From NCBI RefSeq assembly GCF_028209625.1, contig NZ_JAQLDU010000001.1, positions 124,001 through 188,000 of the forward strand: a DNA stretch of 64,000 nt. The letters run 5' to 3'. A model generated the notes under the pieces. The model had not been told where the DNA came from and did not search any database. It saw only the letters and a program-made list of their open reading frames with translations. The stretch's first letter is position 1. Each line of letters starts with the position of its first letter. Below, piece after piece: positions 56,343 through 64,000 of this stretch. The translations under genes and the position numbers were made by a program. This stretch comes from Collinsella aerofaciens (GTDB lineage: Bacteria; Actinomycetota; Coriobacteriia; Coriobacteriales; Coriobacteriaceae).

Positions 56343-57698
56343 ATGGCGAAATTCAAATCGAGCGCGATTGATTGCGGCGTCGTAGAAGCCGTACAAACGC
56401 AAGCCTTCGACGTGGTCGTTATCGGCGGCGGCCCCGCCGGCATGGCGGCCGCGCTGGCCGCGCATAAGGCCGGAGCGCGCGTGGCCATCGTGGAGCGCGA
56501 GCAGCACCTGGGCGGAATCCTCCGCCAGTGCATCCACCCCGGCTTTGGCCTGTCGCACTTTAAACAGGAGCTCACCGGTCCCGAGTACGCGCAGCGCTTT
56601 ATCGACCAGGTGCACGCAACCGACATTGCGCTGTTCCTCAACAGCATGGTGCTTGGGATTGATTCAGGCGAGCCTGCGGAAGACACCGAGGTCCATACCG
56701 TCACGCTCATGAACCCTGCCGGCATGTTGCAGCTCACCGGGCGCGCGGTCGTCCTTGCCATGGGTTGCCGTGAGCGCACCCGCAGCGAGATCAAGATCCC
56801 CGGCAGTCGTCCCGCCGGTGTGTTTACGGCGGGCCTGGCGCAGCGATACATCAATATCGAAAACCTTAAACCCGGCTCGCGCGCCGTCATTTTGGGCTCG
56901 GGCGACATCGGGCTTATCATGGCGCGCCGCTGCACGCTCGAGGGGATTTCGGTCGAGGGCGTGTACGAGCTCATGCCGTACGCCAACGGACTGCGCCGCA
57001 ACGTCAAGAACTGCCTAGACGACTTTGGCATTCCGCTGCACCTGTCCACCACCGTCACGCGCGTGATCGGGCACGACCGTGTGGAGGCCGTCGAGGTAAG
57101 CCAGGTCGACGAGCACCTGGCACCCATTCCGGGGACCGAGCGCATTGTTCCGTGCGACACGCTGCTGCTTTCGGTGGGATTGATTCCCGAGAACGAGCTT
57201 TCGGTTGCCGCAGGCGTGGAGCTTGACCCGCGCACGCGCGGCGCCGTGGTGGACCAGAGCTTGCAGACGGGCGTGCCGGGCATCTTTGCCTGTGGCAACG
57301 TGCTGCACGTGCACGACCTGGCCGACAACGTGACGACCGAGTCCGAGCGCGCCGGTGCGGCTGCGGCGGCGTGGGCGTTGGGCGGCGACGCCGGGGCGAG
57401 CGCTGCGGGCACGAGCTGCGAGCTCACGGTCTCCCCTGCCGGCATCGCGGGCTACGCGCTGCCGGGACGCATTACGGCCGTGGCGCTCACCAAGCTCAAC
57501 TTCCGCGTAAGCCGACCCGTCGACGCCGCCCGCGTGCGCATTCTGGCAGGCGACGAGGAACTGTTTGCCGGCAAGGTCCGCGCGTTTAAGCCGAGCGTTA
57601 TGGAAAGCTTCCCACTGCCGGCAAAGGTCATCAAGCAGGCGCTCGACCTGGGTGCCAGCGAGATTGTCCTATCCGTCGACCCCGTCGAGGAGGCATAA
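56343..57698 (+). CDS. Pyridine nucleotide-disulfide-type FAD/NAD oxidoreductase
   Basis: 451 aa. FAD motif VVVIGGGPAGMAAALAAH near residue 22 and NAD motif AVILGSGDIGLIMARR near residue 180; a GIFACGNVLHVHD segment closes the FAD domain. HLGGILRQCIHPGFG resembles the redox cysteine area of this group. Starts 1 nt after the previous stop. It probably passes electrons between the GlpA-like protein and a carrier; substrate unproven. Confidence 0.88.
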   Translation: MAKFKSSAIDCGVVEAVQTQAFDVVVIGGGPAGMAAALAAHKAGARVAIVEREQHLGGILRQCIHPGFGLSHFKQELTGPEYAQRFIDQVHATDIALFLNSMVLGIDSGEPAEDTEVHTVTLMNPAGMLQLTGRAVVLAMGCRERTRSEIKIPGSRPAGVFTAGLAQRYINIENLKPGSRAVILGSGDIGLIMARRCTLEGISVEGVYELMPYANGLRRNVKNCLDDFGIPLHLSTTVTRVIGHDRVEAVEVSQVDEHLAPIPGTERIVPCDTLLLSVGLIPENELSVAAGVELDPRTRGAVVDQSLQTGVPGIFACGNVLHVHDLADNVTTESERAGAAAAAWALGGDAGASAAGTSCELTVSPAGIAGYALPGRITAVALTKLNFRVSRPVDAARVRILAGDEELFAGKVRAFKPSVMESFPLPAKVIKQALDLGASEIVLSVDPVEEA

Positions 57699-57701
57699 AC
57701 T

Positions 57702-58094
57702 ATGAGCGACACCGTGATCGAAACGCTGCAGTTCAACTGCACAACCTGCCCATCCGAGTGCCTCCTAACCGTAGAGGTGGAGCGCGACGCCAATGGCGCC
57801 GTGGTAGAAGCGCGCTCCGTAACCGGCAACAACTGCCCGCGCGGCGATAAGTTCGCACATCAGGAGCTCACCTGCCCCATGCGCGTGCTCACCACCACCG
57901 TGACCGTATCCGGCGGCGACGTGGCGCTGCTGCCTGTGCGCACGGCCGAAGCCATCCCGCTGGCACTCCACGCCCAGGCCATGGACCTCATCCGCGGCCT
58001 CGTCGTCGAGGCCCCCATCCGCATGAGCGATGTAGTCCTCCCCAACCTCCTGAACACGGGCATCGACCTCATCGCCAGCATGGACGTAGAGTAG
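57702..58094 (+). CDS. DUF1667 protein
   Basis: 130 aa. Cys-rich N-terminus: FNCTTCPSECLLTVEVE and VTGNNCPRGDKFAHQE, then ELTCPMRVLTTTV. Four to five cysteines suggest an iron-sulfur or zinc site. DUF1667 proteins follow this pair of flavoproteins in many anaerobes and are thought to be an electron-transfer subunit. Starts 3 nt after the previous gene. Confidence 0.88.
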   Translation: MSDTVIETLQFNCTTCPSECLLTVEVERDANGAVVEARSVTGNNCPRGDKFAHQELTCPMRVLTTTVTVSGGDVALLPVRTAEAIPLALHAQAMDLIRGLVVEAPIRMSDVVLPNLLNTGIDLIASMDVE

Positions 58095-58150
58095 CTAATT
58101 TGGGACGGGGCTCTTTTAGCTACCCCGCCATCCACCCCGCCCCTCCTCAA

Positions 58151-58213
58151 TTGCGGTGAAATAGTTCCTGATTTCCGCCAAAACCCCGGCATCCAGGAAC
58201 TATTCCACTGCAA
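58151..58213. repeat. 19-25-19 palindromic module, arm type 2, copy 1
   Basis: Arms TTGCGGTGAAATAGTTCCT and AGGAACTATTCCACTGCAA (two mismatches), with a 25-nt centre whose middle is CAAAACC. 63 bp in total, the same geometry as the units of the array at 54423. It lies between DUF1667 and the peptidase. Confidence 0.75.
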
Positions 58214-58257
58214 CTTGCCTTGGGATCGATATTTAGATTATGCCTACTTTAGTGCCA

Positions 58258-58417
58258 TTTCAAAACTATGCCGGATTACGGGGCTGATTCGGAGACCCCC
58301 ATCCATACCGGCATTTTTCGATTTGTGATACGCCGTCTACCTGCGGTTTTAATTTCGCAATTTTTCCCATGTTCAAGTAATACAGGTCCAGCCCCGTAAT
58401 CCGCCATACTTTTGAAA
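58258..58417. repeat. Long palindrome with conserved apex, copy C
   Basis: Arms of about 29 nt: left TTTCAAAACTATGCCGGATT and onward to GGGGCTG, right its near complement ending TTTTGAAA. The dyad centre (58337.5) falls in CTACCTGCGGTTTT, shared with copies A and B. It lies upstream of the Xaa-Pro peptidase gene. Confidence 0.75.
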
Positions 58418-58573
58418 CCAGCCCATTTGGGACGGGCCTCTTATGACTCCTTTTGTCTGCATGCTTGCCGGGCCGACTATGCCAAGGAGTGTCCCGAAGT
58501 GCCGGCATAAAAGGAACGTCCCTATCTGCCGGGCTTGGGATACCATGGTGGCACCCTAGCGAAAGGATGTTTC

Positions 58574-59662
58574 ATGGCACATGTCGATGACCAGCGTGTG
58601 GCGCGCGTGCTCGATGCGCTCGAGGCTCAGCACCCCGGCGCGCAGCTGCTCGTAAACGACCCGTGGTCGATTTATTACCTGACCGGCTTTTATGCCGATA
58701 TGTTCGAGCGTTTTTGCGGCGTGCTGCTCGCGCGCGATGACGAGCCCGTGATCTTGGTCAACGCGCTGCATCAGCTGCCCGAGTATGACAATGCCCGCGT
58801 CGCCTATCACACCGACACCGAAGTCGTGACAGACGCTATCGCTCGCGAGGTCGATCCGACCAAGCCGCTTGGCATCGACACCGTCATGCGTTCCGGCTTT
58901 TTGATGCCCCTTATGGAGCGCCATACCGCGAGCGAGTTTTTCCTAGGCGATTTTGCCGTCACCGCTTCACGCACCCACAAGGATGCCGCCGAGCAGGAGC
59001 TCATGCGCATGTCCTCGGCCGCCAACGACGCCGTGATGGTCGACGCCATCAAGCTCGTTCACGAGGGCGTAACGGAGCGCGAAATTGCCGACCAGATGCT
59101 CGGCCTGTACCGCAAGCACGACTGCGAGGGCTTTAGCTTTCCGCCCATCGTGAGCTTTGGCGCCAACGCCGGCGATCCGCATCACGAGCCCGACGACACC
59201 GTACTCAAGCGTGGCGACGTGGTGCTGTTCGACATTGGCGGACGCCGCTGCAACTACTGCTCGGACATGACGCGTTCATTCTTTTGGGGCGAGCCGGACG
59301 AGGAGACGGAGCGCATCTACGATATCGTGCGCCGCGCCAACGAGGCCGCCGAGGCGCTCATCGCGCCGGGCGTGCGCATGTGCGATCTGGACCGTGCCGC
59401 GCGCGACGTGATTGAGGACGCTGGCTACGGCAAGTACTTCACGCATCGCCTGGGCCACTCGATCGGCCTGCAGGACCACGAGCCGGGCGACGTTTCCCTT
59501 GTCAACGAGCAGGTCGTAGAGCCGGGCATGACGTTCTCTATCGAGCCGGGCATCTACCTCCCCGGCCGCACCGGCGTCCGCATCGAGGACCTGTGCCTGG
59601 TTACCGAGTCCGGCGTCGAGATCCTCAACGCCTACCCCCACGACCCAGTCAGCCTAGACTAG
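58574..59662 (+). CDS. Xaa-Pro peptidase (M24 family)
   Basis: 362 aa. An N-terminal creatinase-like domain (residues 1-125) comes before the M24 pita-bread domain. Metal ligands are seen in VLFDIGGRRCNYCSDMTRSF (Asp pair), HRLGHSIGLQDHEPG (His), FSIEPGIYLPG (Glu) and GVRIEDLCLV (Glu). It cleaves N-terminal residues before proline; cytoplasmic, no signal peptide. The start at 58574 follows AAAGGA by 6 nt; a frame starting at 58535 is not supported. Confidence 0.92.
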   Translation: MAHVDDQRVARVLDALEAQHPGAQLLVNDPWSIYYLTGFYADMFERFCGVLLARDDEPVILVNALHQLPEYDNARVAYHTDTEVVTDAIAREVDPTKPLGIDTVMRSGFLMPLMERHTASEFFLGDFAVTASRTHKDAAEQELMRMSSAANDAVMVDAIKLVHEGVTEREIADQMLGLYRKHDCEGFSFPPIVSFGANAGDPHHEPDDTVLKRGDVVLFDIGGRRCNYCSDMTRSFFWGEPDEETERIYDIVRRANEAAEALIAPGVRMCDLDRAARDVIEDAGYGKYFTHRLGHSIGLQDHEPGDVSLVNEQVVEPGMTFSIEPGIYLPGRTGVRIEDLCLVTESGVEILNAYPHDPVSLD

Positions 59663-59688
59663 CCTGGTCCCCAAGCCCCCAAACTAAG

Positions 59689-59751
59689 TTGCGGTGGAAT
59701 AGTTCCTGGATGGGCTGCTAGAACCCAAAAACAGGAACTATTTCACCGCAA
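59689..59751. repeat. 19-25-19 palindromic module, arm type 2, copy 2
   Basis: Arms TTGCGGTGGAATAGTTCCT and AGGAACTATTTCACCGCAA (one mismatch), with a 25-nt centre different from copy 1. It lies between the convergent peptidase and folC genes, 16 nt from the folC stop, so it may also end transcription. Confidence 0.75.
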
Positions 59752-59767
59752 CTGATGAGGGGATGGG

Positions 59768-61126
59768 TTAACGGAGCAGCCCCGCTACTTCGCCGGCTAG
59801 GGTGATGGTACCGGCTGCTACGAAGGGCTCGCCCGCGGCATCGAAGGCAGCGAGGGCCTCGGACACGCTCGGATACACGCCCGCGAGCTTGTCGGCGTCC
59901 ACAAGTGCGGCAAGCTCCTCTGCCGACAAGGCGCGGTCGGAATCGGTCTGGGTCACAACCACGCGCGGGAAGGCCGGGATCAGTACGTCAACGATGCCTG
60001 CCACGTCCTTGTCGGCCAGCGCAGCGCACAGCAGCGTGGGGCGATTCTCCACGCACGGATCGATCTCGTCCAGCGCGCTCACAAAGTTCTCGCAGCTCTG
60101 AGGGTTATGGCAGGCGTCGATCAGCTTGAGCGGATCGGTTCCCAGCACATCAAAGCGACCCGGCGTGGGACAGCCCATAAGCGACGCATCGAGCTTGTCA
60201 TGATCGAGCTCGCGACCCAGATACCCCTCGCACAGCATAATCGCGCACGCAGCATTCTGCGGCTGATACGCCGGCTTAACCATGCTCGACGTATAGATGG
60301 CACGCGGCGTAGTACAGCTAAACTCCACGGTATCTCCCACGTGCTCCGGCACCTTGGTCGTGGCATGGTTCACCACCAGCGGCACAATGCCGCACTCGCG
60401 ACAACGCGCATCCATCACGCGCTGAACACTCGCCTCATGCGTGCCCTCGCCCAAAACAACCAGGCGCCCAGGCTTAATAACCGCAGCCTTCTCCCCCGCA
60501 ATGGCCTCGAGCGTATCGCCCAAAATTCGTGTGTGGTCGAGCCCGATGCCGGTGATGGCAACGGCGACGGGATCGGTCGCGCTCGTAGCATCCCAGCGTC
60601 CGCCCATGCCAACCTCGAGCACGGCGACATCCACCGCGGCCTCGGCAAACACTGCAAGTGCAGCAGCCGTCAGCAGGTCAAACGGCGTGATGGAATAGGC
60701 GCGCTCCCCCGCCGCCACACGACGGGCATTCACTCGATGTCCCGCCTCAACAGCGGCAGAAACGCCACGGGCAAACGCCTCATCGCTCACAACGCAACCG
60801 TCAACCTCCATGCGCTCGGGATAACGCACCAGCTGCGGCGACGTATACAGTGCGGTCTTTAACCCCTCACCACGAAGGATGGCAGCCGAAAAACGCGTGG
60901 TCGAAGTCTTGCCATTAGTACCGGCAACCTGAATGCAATCGAAATACTCATCTGGACGCCCGAGCTCATCGAGCATATCGACAACCGTCTCGAGCAAAGG
61001 ACCAGCATCCCCGGAAATCCGCCCCGTATCAGCAGCCAGCCCAACAGCCTCATCAAACGAAAGCAAATCAAACTCAAAAGGAACGGTATACAAGCCGGAA
61101 CGCTTAGGCATTTTTAGAACCGCCAT
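59768..61126 (-). CDS. folC: Bifunctional folylpolyglutamate/dihydrofolate synthase
   Basis: 452 aa Mur-ligase fold enzyme. P-loop IQVAGTNGKTSTTRF near residue 65, family segment GGRWDATSATDPVAVAITGIG, LDHTRILGDT and a C-terminal domain starting near residue 295 (PTPGRFDVLG). Adds glutamate to folates. No strong ribosome binding site before the ATG at 61126; an ATG 15 nt further in is possible. Separated from valS by 231 bp that hold a palindrome. Confidence 0.93.
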   Translation of the reverse strand: MAVLKMPKRSGLYTVPFEFDLLSFDEAVGLAADTGRISGDAGPLLETVVDMLDELGRPDEYFDCIQVAGTNGKTSTTRFSAAILRGEGLKTALYTSPQLVRYPERMEVDGCVVSDEAFARGVSAAVEAGHRVNARRVAAGERAYSITPFDLLTAAALAVFAEAAVDVAVLEVGMGGRWDATSATDPVAVAITGIGLDHTRILGDTLEAIAGEKAAVIKPGRLVVLGEGTHEASVQRVMDARCRECGIVPLVVNHATTKVPEHVGDTVEFSCTTPRAIYTSSMVKPAYQPQNAACAIMLCEGYLGRELDHDKLDASLMGCPTPGRFDVLGTDPLKLIDACHNPQSCENFVSALDEIDPCVENRPTLLCAALADKDVAGIVDVLIPAFPRVVVTQTDSDRALSAEELAALVDADKLAGVYPSVSEALAAFDAAGEPFVAAGTITLAGEVAGLLR

Positions 61127-61164
61127 TCATAGAAAAATAAAACAGTATAGGTTGAGGATAGTCA

Positions 61165-61269
61165 GCGAAAACGCCTCTGATGAGCCAAGGTGCCGTGAAA
61201 CAAGGGCGCATAGGGCTTATGCCCATGCGCCCGAAGTTGAACGGCAGATTGGCCATCAGAGGCGTTTGC
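61165..61269. repeat. 105-nt palindrome between valS and folC
   Basis: Outer arms built on AACGCCTCTGATG/CATCAGAGGCGTT, a middle part GCCGT/ACGGC, and an inner stem GGGCGCAT-A-GGGC/GCCC-ATGCGCCC with loop TTAT. Together a near-continuous stem of about 50 bp. A smaller GCCGCCGTTC/GAACGGCGG hairpin lies at about 61281-61303, nearer to valS. The large element may end valS transcripts or act in the folC leader. Confidence 0.7.
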
Positions 61270-61357
61270 AGCGTCGAGTCAGCCGCCGTTCGTTAGAACG
61301 GCGGAATAGGTGTCCGCAGCGGAGAGCAAAGCATCGGGACGCGCCCCCGAGTAAACC

Positions 61358-64000
61358 TTACGAGAAGTCTGCAACCTGGGCAGTCAGCGCCGCCAGGATC
61401 TCCTTGAGCTCAGCTGCACGGTCCCTCTTCTTCTGGACCACCGCAGGCGCGGCCTTAGCCACAAAGCCCTCGTTAGCAAGGGTCTTCTCGCAGCCGGCGA
61501 GCTCCTTCTGCGCAGCGGCGATCTCCTTCTCCAGGCGCGCCTTCTCGGCCGAAAGATCAACCTTGCCCTCGAGCACCACAAAGACCTCGACACCGCTATC
61601 GACCACGGCGATGCTCGCAGCCGGCTTCTCGACGTCGGTACCCATGACCAGCGAAGCGGTGTTCGTCAGCGGCTCGATGGTCGAACGCAGGCTCTCGAGC
61701 TTCTCGATGTCCTCGGCGCCGGCGCGCACGACCACGTCGAGCTCGGCCTTGGGGCTCAAGCGATAACGCGAACGCGTGGCGCGAGCGGCAGACACGACGG
61801 TACGGCACAGCTCAAACGCGCGCTCGGCGTCCTCGTCAACATACTTGTCGTAGTCGGCGGGCTCGGGCCACTTGGCGATCATGAGCGCCTCGGCGCGGTT
61901 CACGTTGCCCTCGGCGTCCAGGTCGAGCACGCTCGCCGGCATGTTGTCCCAGATCTCCTCGGTGACAAACGGCATAAGCGGGTGCATCAGGCGAATGGAG
62001 GTGTCGAGCACAAAGATCAGGTTGCGCTGCGCCTGCAGACGGCCCTCGCCCTTCAGACGGGCCTTGGTGACCTCGACGTACCAGTCGCAGACCTCGTTCC
62101 AGAAGAACTGCTGCACGCCGCGGGCCATATCGCCAAAGGTGTAGTTCTCAATACCCTCGGTGACCATCTTGACGGCCTTGGCCAGGCGGCTGAACATCCA
62201 GGCGTCGGCCGGCGTCTCCACGACGGGCTCGCCGGGCGTGTAGCCCTCCATGTTCATAAGCAAAAAGCGGCTGGCGTTCCAGATCTTGGTCACAAACGAC
62301 TTGGCCTGGTCGGTACGCGGGCTGTCGATGAGCTTCTTGGTCTTCTTGTCGATGTTCGCGTCGAACTTAACATCCTGGTTGTTGGTGCAGAGCGTCAGCA
62401 GGTTGTAGCGCATAGCGTCGGCACCGTACATGCCAATGAGGTCCATGGGGTCAACGCCGTTGCCCTTGGACTTGGACATGCGGCTGCCGTCCTTGGCAAG
62501 GATCGTCGGGTAGATGACGACGTCCTTAAACGGCACCTCGTCCAGGAAGTACAGCGAGCTCATGACCATGCGGGCGACCCACAGCGCGATGATGTCGCGC
62601 GCGGTGACGAGCGCCGTCGTGGGATGATGGCCCTCGAGCAGCTCCGGCTTTTGCGGCCAGCCCTGCGTGGCGAAGGTCCACAGCTGCGAGCTGAACCAGG
62701 TGTCCAGCACGTTCTCGTCCTGATGCACGTGATGGCCTCCGCACTTAGGGCACACGTCGGTGTCCTCGGTCAGGGCGTCCTCCCAGCCGCAGTCCTCGCA
62801 GTAGAACACGGGGATGCGATGGCCCCACCACAGCTGGCGCGAGATGCACCAATCCTTGAGGTTCTCCATCCAGGTGGTGTAGGTCTGCGTCCAGCGCGCG
62901 GGGTGGAAGGTGACCTTGCCGGAGTTGACGGCGTCGAGCGCCGGCCCCTTGAGCTTGTCGACGGCGACGAACCACTGCTCCGACAGCCACGGCTCCAGGG
63001 CGGAGTCGCAACGGTAGCAGTGCATGACGGAGTGATCATGCTCCTCGACGTGGTCGAGCAGACCGTGCTCGTCGAACCACTTGATGACGGCCTCGCGGCA
63101 CTCGTCGCGGTTCATGCCGGTGAACTCGCCGTAGCCCTCGACGACCACCGCGTGCTCGTCGAAGATATTGATCTGCGGCAGGTCGTGGGCCTGACCCATG
63201 GCGTAGTCGTTGGGGTCGTGGGCCGGGGTGACCTTGACGAAGCCGGAGCCAAAGTTGGCATCGACGTGCCAATCCTCAAAGATGGGGATCTCGCGGTCGA
63301 CGATGGGGAGCTTGACGGTCTTACCCACAAAGGCGGCCTTCTCGTGGTCCTTCGGGGAAACGGCGACGCCCGTGTCGCCGAGCATGGTCTCGGGGCGCGT
63401 GGTGGCGACGACGATGTAGTCCTGGCCGTTAACCGGCTCGGTCAGCGGGTAGCGCAGGTGCCACAGATGGCCCTTCTCATCCTTGTACTCGGCCTCGTCG
63501 TCCGAGATAGCGGTGGTGCAGTTGGGGCACCAGTTGACGATGCGCTTGCCGCGATAGATCAAGCCGTCGTGGTACCAGTCGCAGAACACCTTACGCACGG
63601 CCTGGGCGTAGTCCTCGTCCATGGTGAAGCGCTCGTTGTCAAAGTCGACGGAGCAGCCCATGCGCTTGATTTGCTCGACGATGATGCCGCCGTACTCGTG
63701 GGTCCAGTCCCAGCAAGCGTCGACAAACTTGTCGCGACCAATCTCCAGGCGGCTGATGCCCTCACTCTTGAGCTTCTTGTCGACCTTAGTCTGCGTGGCG
63801 ATACCGGCGTGATCGGTACCGAGCACCCAGCGCGTGGACTTGCCGCGCATGCGGGCCATACGGACGATGGCGTCCTGGATGGAGTCGTCGGTAGCGTGGC
63901 CCATGTGGAGCTTGCCGGTCACGTTGGGAGGCGGAATGGTGACGGTGCAGTCGCCCACGCCCTCACGGCGCTTATAGTAACCGCCGTCGAGCCACTTCTG
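61358..64000 (-). CDS. valS: Valyl-tRNA synthetase (5' end outside window)
   Basis: 880 aa visible; the frame continues unbroken to the last base of the window (WLDGGYYKRREGVGD), so the first residues are missing. HIGH-type motif TGKLHMGHATDDS, editing domain with VVATTRPETMLGDTGVAV, tryptophan-rich WCISRQLWWGHRIPVFYCEDC, KMSKS-type GSRMSKSKGNGVDP and the C-terminal coiled-coil arm (LSAEKARLEKEIAAAQKELAG) typical of ValRS. It charges tRNA-Val. Confidence 0.97.
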   Translation of the reverse strand, partial: QKWLDGGYYKRREGVGDCTVTIPPPNVTGKLHMGHATDDSIQDAIVRMARMRGKSTRWVLGTDHAGIATQTKVDKKLKSEGISRLEIGRDKFVDACWDWTHEYGGIIVEQIKRMGCSVDFDNERFTMDEDYAQAVRKVFCDWYHDGLIYRGKRIVNWCPNCTTAISDDEAEYKDEKGHLWHLRYPLTEPVNGQDYIVVATTRPETMLGDTGVAVSPKDHEKAAFVGKTVKLPIVDREIPIFEDWHVDANFGSGFVKVTPAHDPNDYAMGQAHDLPQINIFDEHAVVVEGYGEFTGMNRDECREAVIKWFDEHGLLDHVEEHDHSVMHCYRCDSALEPWLSEQWFVAVDKLKGPALDAVNSGKVTFHPARWTQTYTTWMENLKDWCISRQLWWGHRIPVFYCEDCGWEDALTEDTDVCPKCGGHHVHQDENVLDTWFSSQLWTFATQGWPQKPELLEGHHPTTALVTARDIIALWVARMVMSSLYFLDEVPFKDVVIYPTILAKDGSRMSKSKGNGVDPMDLIGMYGADAMRYNLLTLCTNNQDVKFDANIDKKTKKLIDSPRTDQAKSFVTKIWNASRFLLMNMEGYTPGEPVVETPADAWMFSRLAKAVKMVTEGIENYTFGDMARGVQQFFWNEVCDWYVEVTKARLKGEGRLQAQRNLIFVLDTSIRLMHPLMPFVTEEIWDNMPASVLDLDAEGNVNRAEALMIAKWPEPADYDKYVDEDAERAFELCRTVVSAARATRSRYRLSPKAELDVVVRAGAEDIEKLESLRSTIEPLTNTASLVMGTDVEKPAASIAVVDSGVEVFVVLEGKVDLSAEKARLEKEIAAAQKELAGCEKTLANEGFVAKAAPAVVQKKRDRAAELKEILAALTAQVADFS

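Noticed and set aside
58097..58450. Short direct repeat TTTGGGACGGG at about 58101 and 58434
   Set aside because: Too short, with just two copies, to support a functional call; possibly part of the intergenic repeats there.

Overview
The window is a contiguous piece of a high-GC actinobacterial chromosome. I place it in the class Coriobacteriia, most likely a gut Collinsella. This rests on the actinobacterial gene order (ftsY-smc-rnc-acpP-plsX-rpmF-DUF177-SepIVA-like-coaD-rsmD-recG-fakA-asp23), GC-rich codon use and the general look of the proteins. No database search was possible, so the genus is an inference.

Layout. (1) 46-13453, minus strand: a tightly packed block for cell growth and translation (ftsY, smc, rnc, acpP, plsX, rpmF, a DUF177 protein, a SepIVA-like coiled-coil protein, coaD, rsmD, recG, a FakA-type DAK2 protein, an Asp23 protein), many joined by TAATG or ATGA overlaps. 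(2) 13614-15530: two identical tRNA-Asn genes, then rpoD, with several hairpins between. (3) 15577-25712: dnaG-ribF-truB-nrnA-rbfA-infB-nusA-rimP, apparently one long operon starting from a good promoter and a leader terminator in front of rimP. (4) leuS and guaB, then a ModE-like regulator, a degenerate Cys/Met-metabolism PLP-fold protein and an epimerase-like protein with a probable terminal frameshift.

(5) 33.1-42.7 kb is a lower-GC accessory (defence-type) island. It holds an AAA ATPase with a TOPRIM/RloB-like partner, a complete retron (structured msr-msd RNA, Eco1-like deoxyribosyltransferase-fold effector, reverse transcriptase), an IS256-family remnant, an interrupted hypothetical gene, a HEPN-like protein, a RES-domain protein, two remnants of one small protein family and a UDP-galactopyranose mutase fragment. 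(6) 42.8-51.7 kb, minus strand: a low-GC surface-polysaccharide operon headed by a LoaP-like NusG paralog, followed by an initiating sugar-phosphate transferase, a DUF4422 glycosyltransferase, LicD, an IspD/TarI-type cytidylyltransferase, an epimerase, GT2, a Wzy-like polymerase and a Wzx-like flippase.

(7) 51.8-64 kb: thrS, a membrane zinc-ribbon protein, a three-gene flavoprotein operon (GlpA-like, pyridine-nucleotide oxidoreductase, DUF1667), an Xaa-Pro peptidase, folC and the 5'-truncated valS.

The most unusual content is of two kinds. The first is the retron, whose RNA can be read in detail: 12-nt a1/a2 repeats, an AGC branch site and a 21-bp msd stem. The second is a set of intergenic palindromes. 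One is an array of eight 15-bp half-sites placed every 40 bp in alternating orientation with 24-25-nt unique spacers. Single modules of the same 19-25-19 geometry, but with unrelated arms, lie a few kb away. Three long palindromes share an apex core while their arms are locus-specific. I do not recognise these repeat classes.
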